The notes under the pieces are model-generated. The model searched no databases, was not told where the DNA came from, and worked only from the letters and a program-made list of their open reading frames with translations. Both the position numbers and the translations under genes were made by a program. A stretch of 64,000 nt of DNA from assembly GCA_949840935.1 (NCBI GenBank), contig CATKXX010000002.1:95567-159566 (forward strand). The letters run 5' to 3'. Numbering within the stretch: the stretch's first letter is position 1; every line of letters starts with the position of its first letter. Shown here in pieces: positions 40,379 through 49,190 of the stretch. Source of the DNA: an uncultured Acetatifactor sp. GTDB taxonomy: Bacteria > Bacillota > Clostridia > Lachnospirales > Lachnospiraceae.

Positions 40379-42367
40379 TTATACTGTGATACCGCCGCTT
40401 TCCCGTGTGCTTAACACACCGATGAGCAGCTCCCTGATTCTTCCGTTTTTCTCCCTTTCCAACGCCTCCGCAAAAAGCGGCCTGTACCTATCCCTGTCCC
40501 ATTTCGCCAGCACACGGACAGCCGTCTCCCTGTCCGCAGCCCTCCTGGAAGAAAGCTGCGCGGTCATATCCTCCTCCCAGCCGTCCTGCTGTACCAGGAT
40601 ATCAAACAGCTTTTCCCTGACTGCCTTTGACTTGTCCCGGGTAAGCCCTAATATCTCCTCCTTATTCTCCTCCGGCTTCTCCGAAAACAGCTCCAGCACA
40701 AAGCATCTGCCGGCGCTGTCCGCCTCCCGGAGGACGGCCAGCATTTCCTCCCGCCTCTCCTCCAGGTATCCGCGGAATACCCCTCTCGCCGCATCCTCAA
40801 AAGAAGCCTGCTGTTTTGTACCCATTTGATCGTAAAAGCGGCCCCTGATCTCCAGATAATACTTTACCTGAAGCCACAGGGAAAGCCCCTGGGAATCCGC
40901 TGTGGCAAACATCCTTCCCACATCTTCCGGACACATCCTGTCGTACCGGCCCAGGGCCAGGCCGTACTTTCCCAGCTCCCCGCACAGTATCAGCAGGGCC
41001 CCGCACTTACTCACAAGCTCATCCTGTCCAAAGCCTTTCCGATAATTGCACAGCAGCTCCAGGAATTCCTCCATTCCCTGGCCGAGGCCATCCTTCAAAA
41101 GCTTATCCCCATAGGGATAGAGTGTTTCTATGCACGCCCCCTTCTCCAGATAAGCCCTCACATCATTGACGGCGCTTTCCCACACCAAATCTGTCAGCGC
41201 ATGGATGATTCTGGACTTCTGCCTTGTGGCTTCCCTGTTTACCCCTTCCGCATACTGCTCAGGGTCTTCCTCCCTCAATACGGAAAGCATGACATTATAA
41301 GGCTCAAAGTCCGCCCCCGTCATAGCTTCCAGCCAGCTCTCCCTGTTACGCCGGTACTGTTCCTTCAGGATATCGCACTTTTCCTTCCGGGCCACCCATT
41401 CTATGTACCCTCCGGGATCGATCCCGAAGATTTCGTCAAATCTCCCGCCGTATTTCCGCATATCGCCGTGCCAATCCAGAAAGGCAGCCTGATCCAGCAT
41501 ACCTCCCGTATCCGCCCCGAAGCATACCTTCAACACACTTTTCAGGCGCGGGGAAAGCCGGAAATTGAGATAGCTCAGGCCGCCAATGCGCCGAAGCATG
41601 ACCGGGTCGGTGCCCAAGCCCGCCCTGGCAAGCCCCATGATCCTGCCATCCACCCGGCCTCCGCCTATGGCCGCCGCTATCTCCTCCCACGCCGCCGGCA
41701 TAACCCCGCCGGAGTAGATGCCGGGAAGGCTTTCCATAAGGATACCCTCATATTCTTTCAGGAGAGGCACGTCTTCTTTCAGAAGGGGCGCATCCCGCCC
41801 TTCCTCCAAATCTTCCTCCTGATATCCGGCCACAAAATATGCCCCCAGAAGGAACAGCCTGTCCATGAGAGCACTCTCACTCTGGTAAGCAAGCGCCTCG
41901 CGGATGTTGCCGGGCTCCCCGTCCGCCACCCAGATCAGGTTCCTGACCGTAGCGCTGGAGACATTATCCATGCCCCCATGCTCTGTCCGCACCACCTTAG
42001 AGGCATAGATTGCCGCCCTTTCCACTGCCTGAAAGGGCCGGGAGGCCAGATTCACATGAAAGACAAGGCCCATGGGAATCATTTCCGCACAGCTGGAGTG
42101 CCCCGCGGCGAACAGGACATGCGCCAGCCTCCCCGCCAGCCCCGTCTCGCCCCGGTCTTCCATTTTACGGAAAAGTACCTCAAAGTCCCTCGCCAGATGG
42201 ACGGGCATACCGGACAGATCCCGAAACGCCAGCCTCCCCATCTCCCGACGTTCCACCTTCCCCGCCAGATAATCCTCCGCCAGCGCCAGCTCCTCCTCCG
42301 CAAACAGGCCGGTCTGTTCCAGAAGCTCCCTGATCTTCCCGATGTATGGATTCTCCCTGTGAATCAT
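40379..42367 (-). CDS. Large helical protein of unknown function (HEAT-like; possible relative of DUF4132 N-termini)
   Basis: The 662-residue protein is soluble and mostly helical. The last 150 residues form HEAT-like pairs (LGLTRDKSKAVREKLFDIL, AVRVLAKWDRDRYRPLF), while the middle has an arginine/aspartate-rich stretch (KYGGRFDEIFGIDPGGYIEWV). The N-terminus and HEAT pattern resemble the first half of DUF4132 proteins of gut clostridia, but the DUF4132 domain itself is absent, so this is a guess. GGAGGAG lies before the ATG. It follows the restriction gene cluster after 54 bases and could be part of that transcript. Confidence 0.5.
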   Translation of the reverse strand: MIHRENPYIGKIRELLEQTGLFAEEELALAEDYLAGKVERREMGRLAFRDLSGMPVHLARDFEVLFRKMEDRGETGLAGRLAHVLFAAGHSSCAEMIPMGLVFHVNLASRPFQAVERAAIYASKVVRTEHGGMDNVSSATVRNLIWVADGEPGNIREALAYQSESALMDRLFLLGAYFVAGYQEEDLEEGRDAPLLKEDVPLLKEYEGILMESLPGIYSGGVMPAAWEEIAAAIGGGRVDGRIMGLARAGLGTDPVMLRRIGGLSYLNFRLSPRLKSVLKVCFGADTGGMLDQAAFLDWHGDMRKYGGRFDEIFGIDPGGYIEWVARKEKCDILKEQYRRNRESWLEAMTGADFEPYNVMLSVLREEDPEQYAEGVNREATRQKSRIIHALTDLVWESAVNDVRAYLEKGACIETLYPYGDKLLKDGLGQGMEEFLELLCNYRKGFGQDELVSKCGALLILCGELGKYGLALGRYDRMCPEDVGRMFATADSQGLSLWLQVKYYLEIRGRFYDQMGTKQQASFEDAARGVFRGYLEERREEMLAVLREADSAGRCFVLELFSEKPEENKEEILGLTRDKSKAVREKLFDILVQQDGWEEDMTAQLSSRRAADRETAVRVLAKWDRDRYRPLFAEALEREKNGRIRELLIGVLSTRESGGITV

Positions 42368-42421
42368 AGTCTCCTCCTTCTGCCCGCCGGGATATGCGGC
42401 TCGTCAGGGATGACGCGCCGC

Positions 42422-42829
42422 CTAATAGCGCGACATATAAACGGCCACCGTGGGAAATAGAATCTTTGCGATGGGGCTCCAGCCTCCCCCGCCCTGGCGA
42501 CTGCCCCCACAGGCCGGCGACAGGTTTTTCCGCAGGCTCTCTGTGTAAAATCCGTCATTGTCATTCGCATCATCCTGAATGAAATCGTACCATGCCTGAA
42601 AAAAGGCAATATTGCCGGAGATATCAAAGGCAGGGGCCCCAGCCTGCGCAATAAACATGGGGAATCGGGTAAAGAAATCATATATCGCGTAAAACAGCTG
42701 CATATAATGCCCCTCGCGATTGTATTCCCCGTAATTTTCCACCCTCTCAAAGGCACCCTTAAAAGCAAGGTACTCATATGCATCCTTATTCCTGGAACAA
42801 AACTCCTGAAACCGTCTGAAATCTCTCAT
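42422..42829 (-). CDS. Small protein of unknown function downstream of the type III restriction gene
   Basis: A 135-residue protein rich in aromatic residues (YEYLAFKGAFERVENYGEYN, YAIYDFFTRFPMFIAQAG). No known family is recognised. The frame starts 27 bases after the res stop codon, with a weak AGCAGG upstream, so it is probably translated from the mod-res transcript. A competing frame covers part of the same stretch, but its coding character is poorer. Its position suggests an accessory or inhibitor of the R-M system, without direct support. Confidence 0.45.
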   Translation of the reverse strand: MRDFRRFQEFCSRNKDAYEYLAFKGAFERVENYGEYNREGHYMQLFYAIYDFFTRFPMFIAQAGAPAFDISGNIAFFQAWYDFIQDDANDNDGFYTESLRKNLSPACGGSRQGGGGWSPIAKILFPTVAVYMSRY

Positions 42830-42856
42830 CCTGCTGAACCCGCCTTTCTGGTCTGT

Positions 42857-45460
42857 TTAAACCGTTTTTGTTATGCGTTCAAACGCCTTTGTAAATTCTG
42901 CCATCCTGTCCTGCTGGTTGTAGAACGGCATTCCCCATACGTGATAGCTGTCGTCATCCACAAAAGTCTTGACCGGGATACCGCGCCCCCCGATCTGGAG
43001 CAGGAATTCCTCCTTCCATTTCTCCTGCGCCAGCAGGTGGCTGCCCTTCGGCTCGACAAAGATCTGATACTGCTCCATACTGCTTTCGCTGGAGCGGCGC
43101 AGGAATATCAGGTAATCCGGTTCAAACCGCCGGCCGCCGTCGAAGGAGTAAAGGACGAGCTGCCGCTCGTTGCGGACGAGATAAACCTCCTCGTATTCCC
43201 GTCTCAGATCCTCCACGCAGGAGGCAAAATACGCCACAAACGCCTTCTCCTCCGTCGTACCGTAATTGTCGTTAAAGACGAACCAGTCCGCCGCGCCAAG
43301 GTCAATCCTCCATTCAGGGCGGATAGTGGGGGCATTCTGCGAGATGCCCTCGCCCTCCCCGTGGGGGTCGGTGATATGAAGCGTCTTGTCCCGGAATACC
43401 TCCCTGAATTTCTTTTCTTCAAAGCATGTGGTTCCTTCATACGTTTCCCTGATCGCGGAAATCTCTGCCTCGATTTTCGTCAGGACATAGAGACAGGCGT
43501 CAAAATACGTTTCCGGCGCGGGCGTTTTGTCGCGGCTCTCAATAGACATCTTGACATCTCCCAGATAAGCCCCGTCCGTGATAAACTCGCGTATGGATCT
43601 GAGATTTGGGAAATACCGGCGCAGGACGCTGAATTGAAACACGTCAATCCGGCGCAGGGCCCTGTGGACAATGGAATAGCTGTATTCCGCCACCTTCCCG
43701 ACAGTCGTCCTGTGCCGGTATGTCTGAACCGTGGTGTCCGTGTGGGTATCTGCCATCATAGTGTCCATGGCTGTTTTCCCTGTGCGGATATTGACCGCGT
43801 ACTCCCTGTCGCGGACGGAAGGCAAAAGCTCCGCAATGTCATTGCAGCCCCTGGCCTCGCGCCGGTTCACGAACACGACGCCCGTTTTGTAAAAGTCGCT
43901 CTGTCGAAAGGCCTCCTTCAGACGGTAATGCACTTCCGCCTGGTTCTCCGGCATAATGCCCGTGGCAATGAGGGCCTTGTTCAGCTCGTCAATATAACGG
44001 CTGTCATACTGGCAATAGTAATATAATTCCTCGCAGACCCGGAGCGGGTTGTCCATGTCGTCATCATACTTGCGCCTGTATTTTTCCTCCTCCCCACAGA
44101 CAGTAAACGGGCAGTATCTTGCGCCCCGCCCAATCAGCTGCGCCTCGGCGATGGTGCTTGAGCCGGGCTTTCCCCTGGAAGCGTCCCGCGTCTCGTACAG
44201 GCGGACAATGTCAAAGAGGTTCAGGACATCCCACCCCTCGTCCAGCTTCCTGACTTCAAAGACCACCCGGTACGGGTTATCCTGGCTCTCAAGGGAATTC
44301 AGGATCAGCTGCCGCTCGCCCGCCTCTTTGTCATCATTCACAGAGATGCAATGGCCGGGGCCGAATTCCTCGCGCAGTTCCTGCGCCAATTCCCCGAAAT
44401 CAATCCCTTTGGACGCATAATATCCCGCCATCCGCACCACCTCCGCAAGGGGGGAAGCTTTCACGATGCGCTCCAGCATTGTCCCGTTAAGCGTCCGCAG
44501 CAACTCGTGGAAGCTCTGTTCAAAGCCCCTGCTCTCGGCAATTGTTTTCGCCTTGAAAAGCACCACCGGCTTGATATGGAGCCTGTGATCCTGGAAGACC
44601 TTCAGACGGTACTGGCTGAACATCAGCGCCGTCAGCATACGGTCTGCAACACTTATATCGGCACGGATTGCCCTGACCTGCTTGGAATATTTTTCCTCAC
44701 GGAATTTGCGGAGCGGATAGTCGTAAATGATCTTGTCTTCGTATTCCCTCAGGACAAACGGGTTCTGCAGGTCGCAGGTAGCCGTAAATTCCAACAGGAT
44801 GTTATCCCGGTTTGCCTCAAAGATGCGGCGCACCGTTGTCTCCCAGCTCTGCCGCAGCGATTCCTCGGCTGTATTCGGCTTGCCCTTCCTGGTTTCCACA
44901 TTCAGGTGATGCGCCTCATCGGCGATCAACACCGTCTTCCCGTCGGAAAAGTCGTCAAAGGACGGTGCATTTTCTTTTGGGAACCACAGATCTGTGTGGA
45001 GTCCCTGGGTGGTGGTAAAGCAGATATTTATGGCATCCGGGTTCGCCCCCTGGAAGCTGTCCACCTCGTTGACCCGGACTCTTTCGCCCCCGATCACGAT
45101 TTCCTCTGCAAACAAATATTTTGCCGAGGCCGCGTTCAGGAAATTTTCCTTCGTCTTCCGGACAATATTGTCCAGGTTCACGAAAAAGAGGAAGTTGCGG
45201 TATCCCAGTTTATAAAGGTAGATGATCAGCCCTGCCATGATCAGCGTCTTACCGCTGCCGGTGGCCATATGGAACAGAACCTGGGTCGGGCTGGGACGCC
45301 TGCCGCTCTCGAAAAATGTGATGAAATTCCGAAAAGCTTCTTCCTGGTACGGGCGCAGCTCAAACATCGGATTCAGGTTTGCCGGGATATCATCCGGCAG
45401 CTCCTTATAGGCATCCGGAGAAAATTCGCGGATGGATTCTATCTGTTGAAACAGGAACAT
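42857..45460 (-). CDS. res: Type III restriction enzyme, Res subunit
   Basis: From the ATG at 45460 (GGGAGGGG upstream, one base after the mod stop) the protein has 867 residues. It contains helicase motif I FHMATGSGKTLIM, motif II VLIADEAHHLN, motif III EFTATCD, later helicase motifs (VVFEVRKLDEGWDVLN, IGRGARYCPF) and a C-terminal PD-(D/E)XK-type nuclease region (FEPDYLIFL, IFVEPKG). It cuts DNA lacking the methylation mark of its Mod partner, moving by ATP-driven action. A longer frame overlapping mod by 74 bases is rejected. No frameshift is visible. Confidence 0.93.
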   Translation of the reverse strand: MFLFQQIESIREFSPDAYKELPDDIPANLNPMFELRPYQEEAFRNFITFFESGRRPSPTQVLFHMATGSGKTLIMAGLIIYLYKLGYRNFLFFVNLDNIVRKTKENFLNAASAKYLFAEEIVIGGERVRVNEVDSFQGANPDAINICFTTTQGLHTDLWFPKENAPSFDDFSDGKTVLIADEAHHLNVETRKGKPNTAEESLRQSWETTVRRIFEANRDNILLEFTATCDLQNPFVLREYEDKIIYDYPLRKFREEKYSKQVRAIRADISVADRMLTALMFSQYRLKVFQDHRLHIKPVVLFKAKTIAESRGFEQSFHELLRTLNGTMLERIVKASPLAEVVRMAGYYASKGIDFGELAQELREEFGPGHCISVNDDKEAGERQLILNSLESQDNPYRVVFEVRKLDEGWDVLNLFDIVRLYETRDASRGKPGSSTIAEAQLIGRGARYCPFTVCGEEEKYRRKYDDDMDNPLRVCEELYYYCQYDSRYIDELNKALIATGIMPENQAEVHYRLKEAFRQSDFYKTGVVFVNRREARGCNDIAELLPSVRDREYAVNIRTGKTAMDTMMADTHTDTTVQTYRHRTTVGKVAEYSYSIVHRALRRIDVFQFSVLRRYFPNLRSIREFITDGAYLGDVKMSIESRDKTPAPETYFDACLYVLTKIEAEISAIRETYEGTTCFEEKKFREVFRDKTLHITDPHGEGEGISQNAPTIRPEWRIDLGAADWFVFNDNYGTTEEKAFVAYFASCVEDLRREYEEVYLVRNERQLVLYSFDGGRRFEPDYLIFLRRSSESSMEQYQIFVEPKGSHLLAQEKWKEEFLLQIGGRGIPVKTFVDDDSYHVWGMPFYNQQDRMAEFTKAFERITKTV

Positions 45461-45461
45461 C

Positions 45462-47366
45462 TTATTTCCCCTCCCGTCCATAAAAGCTCCGGGTGAAGGC
45501 TTTGTCGGCGTCGCTGATGCCATATTCCACGTCATCCAGGTCGCAGAGGTTCACATAGAGCATGTTTAAGTCCAGCAGCTCCAGGAGGAACCGCCTTTTC
45601 TCCTCCAGGGACAGCGCCTCGAAATCCGCGGCGCCTTCCGCGATCTGCGCGGGATTCACCCTGCTGCTGATATAGCCCGTGGCAAGGATGCGCTCAAGCA
45701 GGCCGGCCATTTCCGCATCGGTGCCGGCGTTCGTCACCAGATCCACAAACCGTTGATTATATTGGGCAAGCTCGGCATAGGCGATGCTGTCTTTCGGAGC
45801 GATGGACTTCAGGACAGATACATTCCTCTGCAGGGTTTCCTGTTCGATATAATCCATCTGCTCCACCAGGATAAAGCGCCTGTGGCCGCCGTCCTGCCGG
45901 TTTATCTCCATCACGGCATGGCCCGTCGTCCCGCTGCCTCCGAAAAAGTCGAGGACGATTGCATCCTTATCGTTTTCCACACAGGCCGCGATGCAGTCGA
46001 TGACATTGTAGATGGATTTGGGATATGTAAACTGCGTATCCGGCAGGATGCTTTTCAAAAGCTGCGTCCCGTTTACGCTGGCGTCGTATCGGGAATCCGT
46101 CCACACGGTTTTGTATGTGCCAAAGTCCTTGCCAATCTCAATATCATAGCCGGTTTTTGTGGTTTTCACGCGCAAAATATCCTGAATACTCTCAACCGTC
46201 TGCCTGGCGTAACGCCACTTGCGTTCCACGCCCTTCCCGTCGATGGGATAAATATAATACTGGCCGCCGCGCTGTTCTGTCTGCTGCGGATGTTCGTCAT
46301 CCCCGCTCACATCCCCGAAGCCGACAATCCTGCCATCCTCGACGATCACAGGATAAAAGCAGTTTTTGGCGTCCGTCCTCAGCGACTCGCCGCCCCAGTT
46401 GCGCAGAGGCGACCATTCAATCTCCTCCGGCTTCAGCTTCCGGTTGCCAATCGACTTGACGCCCTTTGGCGTGACAAAGATGGCATATTCATGGGTATAG
46501 GAAAAATTCGTGCCAATCGCCCCCCGGGGATTGTGGATCACAGTGATGCAGTCCACATCGCGGTCCGGAAAGATTTCCTCAATCAGGATCTGCAGCCGGG
46601 GCTGCTCGTTCTTATCGATTGCCACTACGAGGACGCCGTCCTTTTTCAGCAGGCGTCTTGCCGTTTCCAGGCGGTTTTTCATGAACACAAGCCAGGTCGA
46701 GCGGTTGAAGGTATTGTTGTAAGCAAAGGTATTCGCCTGGCTGGACGGGTTATACGGCGGGTCGATATAGATACACTTGATCTTCCCCTCATACCGCCTG
46801 AGGAGCGAAGTGATGGCAAGCAGATTATTCCCTTTCAGGATCAGGTGATCGGAAGCATTGAAGGTTATGCCCTCCTCGACGCCCTCCGCAGTATACCGCC
46901 TTGCGTTCACCAGCACCTTGGGATACAACAGCCTGTCCACCTCGTCAGGGGCCAGGGTAACATTATAGAAAACCTCGCTGCGCTTCTGATCGTCCCGGGA
47001 CTGCCCTCCCTCAAGGATACAGTCTTTATAGGGAAAAGCCAGCACCACATCCCCGGACGCGGAGATATAATCTCCCCGGGCGTCAGTCAGGCCAATCCGG
47101 TTTTTAAATCGCGTGTAGCTGTCAGGAAGGAACTGGCGGTTGCTGACCACCCACCCGAAGCCTGTCTTGTCAAAAACCAGTATACCGTTCACTTCTGTAA
47201 AAAAACGTTTTTTTGTCTCTTTATTTCCAACGAGCAGTCCGATAAGCCCGGCGTCCATATTCTGGGCGCACTCGTAAACCCTGTTGCGGAGAAACGTTCC
47301 GTCTTCCGCAAAGAATCTCCCGTCCGCTTTAAGAACCTCCGTCAATGTCTCAAAAAAGTCAGCCAT
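45462..47366 (-). CDS. mod: Type III DNA methyltransferase, Mod subunit
   Basis: The 634-residue protein carries the N6-adenine methyltransferase motifs in beta-class order: motif IV IYIDPPYN at about 195-205, then motif I DFFGGSGTTGHAV at about 500-512. The target recognition region lies between. It modifies adenine in the recognition site and also guides Res. Stop and res start are one base apart (TAAGATG). AGGAG lies before the ATG. No simple-sequence repeat of the kind seen in phase-variable mod genes was found. Promoter region divergent with the DUF3841 gene. Confidence 0.94.
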   Translation of the reverse strand: MADFFETLTEVLKADGRFFAEDGTFLRNRVYECAQNMDAGLIGLLVGNKETKKRFFTEVNGILVFDKTGFGWVVSNRQFLPDSYTRFKNRIGLTDARGDYISASGDVVLAFPYKDCILEGGQSRDDQKRSEVFYNVTLAPDEVDRLLYPKVLVNARRYTAEGVEEGITFNASDHLILKGNNLLAITSLLRRYEGKIKCIYIDPPYNPSSQANTFAYNNTFNRSTWLVFMKNRLETARRLLKKDGVLVVAIDKNEQPRLQILIEEIFPDRDVDCITVIHNPRGAIGTNFSYTHEYAIFVTPKGVKSIGNRKLKPEEIEWSPLRNWGGESLRTDAKNCFYPVIVEDGRIVGFGDVSGDDEHPQQTEQRGGQYYIYPIDGKGVERKWRYARQTVESIQDILRVKTTKTGYDIEIGKDFGTYKTVWTDSRYDASVNGTQLLKSILPDTQFTYPKSIYNVIDCIAACVENDKDAIVLDFFGGSGTTGHAVMEINRQDGGHRRFILVEQMDYIEQETLQRNVSVLKSIAPKDSIAYAELAQYNQRFVDLVTNAGTDAEMAGLLERILATGYISSRVNPAQIAEGAADFEALSLEEKRRFLLELLDLNMLYVNLCDLDDVEYGISDADKAFTRSFYGREGK

Positions 47367-47406
47367 GTTTTACTCCTTCACCTGCCTGGTACAGTATAGT
47401 AAGACC

Positions 47407-47412
47407 AGTATA
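47407..47412 (-). promoter_or_regulatory. Extended -10 box upstream of mod
   Basis: On the minus strand TGGTATACT has the TGN-TATACT form, about 40 bases upstream of mod; no good -35 is seen, as is usual for extended -10 promoters. Confidence 0.45.
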
Positions 47413-47477
47413 CCATACCTCTTAAAGAATATGAATTCCTTTTTTAGGGGTAGCTGTCACAGGTATTCATGTGGTAG

Positions 47478-47483
47478 TATAAT
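47478..47483 (+). promoter_or_regulatory. -10 box upstream of the DUF3841 gene
   Basis: A perfect TATAAT about 40 bases before the start codon; the -35 position has TGTCAC, a weak match. Confidence 0.45.
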
Positions 47484-47522
47484 CGTACCGGGACACTGAG
47501 CCACGACAGGAGGATACAAGGA

Positions 47523-48212
47523 ATGGGAATTCAAAAGAAGCTGATCACCTTCCAGACAATGGACGCCTGCAGGTCATTGATCTGCAAGGGGTATCTCGAA
47601 TGCGGGGAAAAGCATATTGACAGAGAGAAATCCGGGTATGTCTACGAATGGGTTCTGGAAAAGATGCAGGAATCCGTCCCCAATCTGTATAACGCCCCCT
47701 GGCCCGTCTGGTGCTGGGCCAGATTTAAAAACGGCGTCTGCCCGCCCAGACACAGAGGAGAGCCGGTTGACGGCTTTGATGTGAAGATAACGTTCCATAA
47801 AGAAGAAAAAGACATCTTCCTCACAGATTACAGAAGATTTTCCTTTCTGCTGAACAATACCTATATCCCCCTGAATAAAGAAGATAAAACCGCCTTTGAT
47901 AAACGGTTGGAGGCGGCTCGGATCACCGCGGAAGATTTGAAGGCTTACATAAGGCCGGATCGGTACAAATCACATCGGACTGACCGGGAATATCTGGATA
48001 TCTGCCGCCGGATCAGGGACAGCTTCGACAGGTGTGTCACAACGGACAGCGATGTGCTTCAGGGCTGCGTCTGGCGGATAAGCCTGGAAGATGTGGAAAA
48101 AATCGAATTCCTGCAGGATAAGGATTACACCTGTGGTTCTTTCAATTATCGAAGGAAAAATGGAAAACGGTTTGACTGGATAGAGGACTATTATAAAAAG
48201 TATCTTCACTGA
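47523..48212 (+). CDS. DUF3841 domain protein
   Basis: The 229-residue soluble protein has the DUF3841 pattern: LITFQTMDACRSLICKGYL near the start, PVWCWARFKNGVCPP, YIPLNKEDKTAFDKRLE-like middle and CVWRISLEDVEKIEFL near the end. Such small proteins occur mostly in Firmicutes and are uncharacterised. AGGAGG lies eight bases before the ATG. It is divergent from mod and ends before a GC-rich convergent terminator. A link to restriction is only positional. Confidence 0.75.
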   Translation: MGIQKKLITFQTMDACRSLICKGYLECGEKHIDREKSGYVYEWVLEKMQESVPNLYNAPWPVWCWARFKNGVCPPRHRGEPVDGFDVKITFHKEEKDIFLTDYRRFSFLLNNTYIPLNKEDKTAFDKRLEAARITAEDLKAYIRPDRYKSHRTDREYLDICRRIRDSFDRCVTTDSDVLQGCVWRISLEDVEKIEFLQDKDYTCGSFNYRRKNGKRFDWIEDYYKKYLH

Positions 48213-48216
48213 TAAT

Positions 48217-48252
48217 GCCCGCCCCGGCGCCCTCCGGCTGCCGGGGCGGGCC
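48217..48252. terminator. Convergent terminator between DUF3841 and MerR genes
   Basis: GCCCGCCCCGGC pairs with GCCGGGGCGGGC over an 11-base loop; ATTATTTT follows on the plus strand. Confidence 0.65.
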
Positions 48253-48280
48253 TGAATTATTTTCCAACTGTGCGGTTGCA

Positions 48281-49084
48281 TTATTTTTTACGAACCGGGA
48301 AATAGACCTCCGTCTCCCAGTCGTCCGGCGCCAGAGAGTCAAACTGTGTTTTGATATACAGTTCAAAAGGCTTTCCAGATATCTCATACCCATTCTCAAT
48401 GATCCAGGAGACCACCGCGCCGTAGGCCTCCGAGAGCGTGGAATATCCTCCGTGGTGGACGGTCATCGCGCATTCACAGGGCTCCATGACCACGTCCGCC
48501 TTGTCCTTCTCCTTAATCCCAATGAATACCTCCACATCGGAGGATTCATGGTTAAACTCCTCATCGTAATACTTCGAGCCGTTTAACCCGGTGGGCGTGA
48601 CACGTTCCTTCGGCACACGCTCAAAGAGAGTCCCGTAATACTTCCCGAATTCATCCACACCCATCATGGAGCGCACCGCCAGCACATTCATTGCCGGTGA
48701 ATTCTTGATCTCAACCGTATACCCCTTCTGATAAGTCATAATATCACCCGTCCTTTCAAATACGGAAATGTGTGTCTGAAGCTCGTTCAGGATAATGGCC
48801 CTCTCCTGCTGTTCCCGCTTCAGCCTGTCCTTTTGCCGCCGCAGCGCGCCTGCAAGCTCCTTATGATCCGAGATATTGATCAGACGCTGGATTTCTTCCA
48901 GGGAAAAGCCGTACCGCTTCAGACGCTGGATATAAATCATCCGGTCGATCTGCTCCGTCCGATAGTAGCGATAGCCCGTAAGCCTGTCCACCTCCGCCGG
49001 CGTCAGCAGGCCGATCCTGTCATAATGATGAAGCGTCTTGACACTGACCTGGCATATATTGGAAAATTCCCCGATCTGCAGCAT
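48281..49084 (-). CDS. MerR-family regulator with GyrI-like effector domain
   Basis: The 267-residue protein has an N-terminal MerR helix-turn-helix and wing (LQIGEFSNICQVSVKTLHHY, DRLTGYRYYR), a linking coiled coil (about 75-115, KDRLKREQQERAIILNEL) and a C-terminal GyrI/BmrR-type ligand domain (about 125-267, KKGYTVEIKNSPAMNVLAVR). BmrR-like members sense toxic lipophilic compounds and activate efflux genes. Its own promoter has a 19-base spacer (49129-49159), the form that MerR proteins control by untwisting DNA, so autoregulation is likely. No efflux gene is next to it. GGAGG lies upstream of the ATG. Confidence 0.9.
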   Translation of the reverse strand: MLQIGEFSNICQVSVKTLHHYDRIGLLTPAEVDRLTGYRYYRTEQIDRMIYIQRLKRYGFSLEEIQRLINISDHKELAGALRRQKDRLKREQQERAIILNELQTHISVFERTGDIMTYQKGYTVEIKNSPAMNVLAVRSMMGVDEFGKYYGTLFERVPKERVTPTGLNGSKYYDEEFNHESSDVEVFIGIKEKDKADVVMEPCECAMTVHHGGYSTLSEAYGAVVSWIIENGYEISGKPFELYIKTQFDSLAPDDWETEVYFPVRKK

Positions 49085-49128
49085 CCCATCCTACCTCCTG
49101 TCATAAAGATTGATCCGAATCTGTGATC

Positions 49129-49159
49129 AGTATACAGTCTGACCTAAGAGGAGAGTCAA
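49129..49159 (-). promoter_or_regulatory. MerR-type promoter with 19-base spacer
   Basis: On the minus strand TTGACT (49159-49154) and TATACT (49134-49129) are separated by 19 bases instead of 17. The spacer is partly symmetric around CCTCTTAGG. This is the known architecture of MerR-controlled promoters. Confidence 0.65.
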
Positions 49160-49190
49160 TACATTTTTCATCTTTTTATAAAATTTGTTC

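Noticed and set aside
40826..42460. Long plus-strand open frame of 544 codons opposite the 662-residue gene
   Set aside because: It mirrors the minus-strand gene, lacks a ribosome binding site and has proline/histidine-rich antisense composition.
45753..47399. Plus-strand open frame of 548 codons opposite mod
   Set aside because: Antisense shadow of the methyltransferase gene, which has all its motifs on the minus strand.
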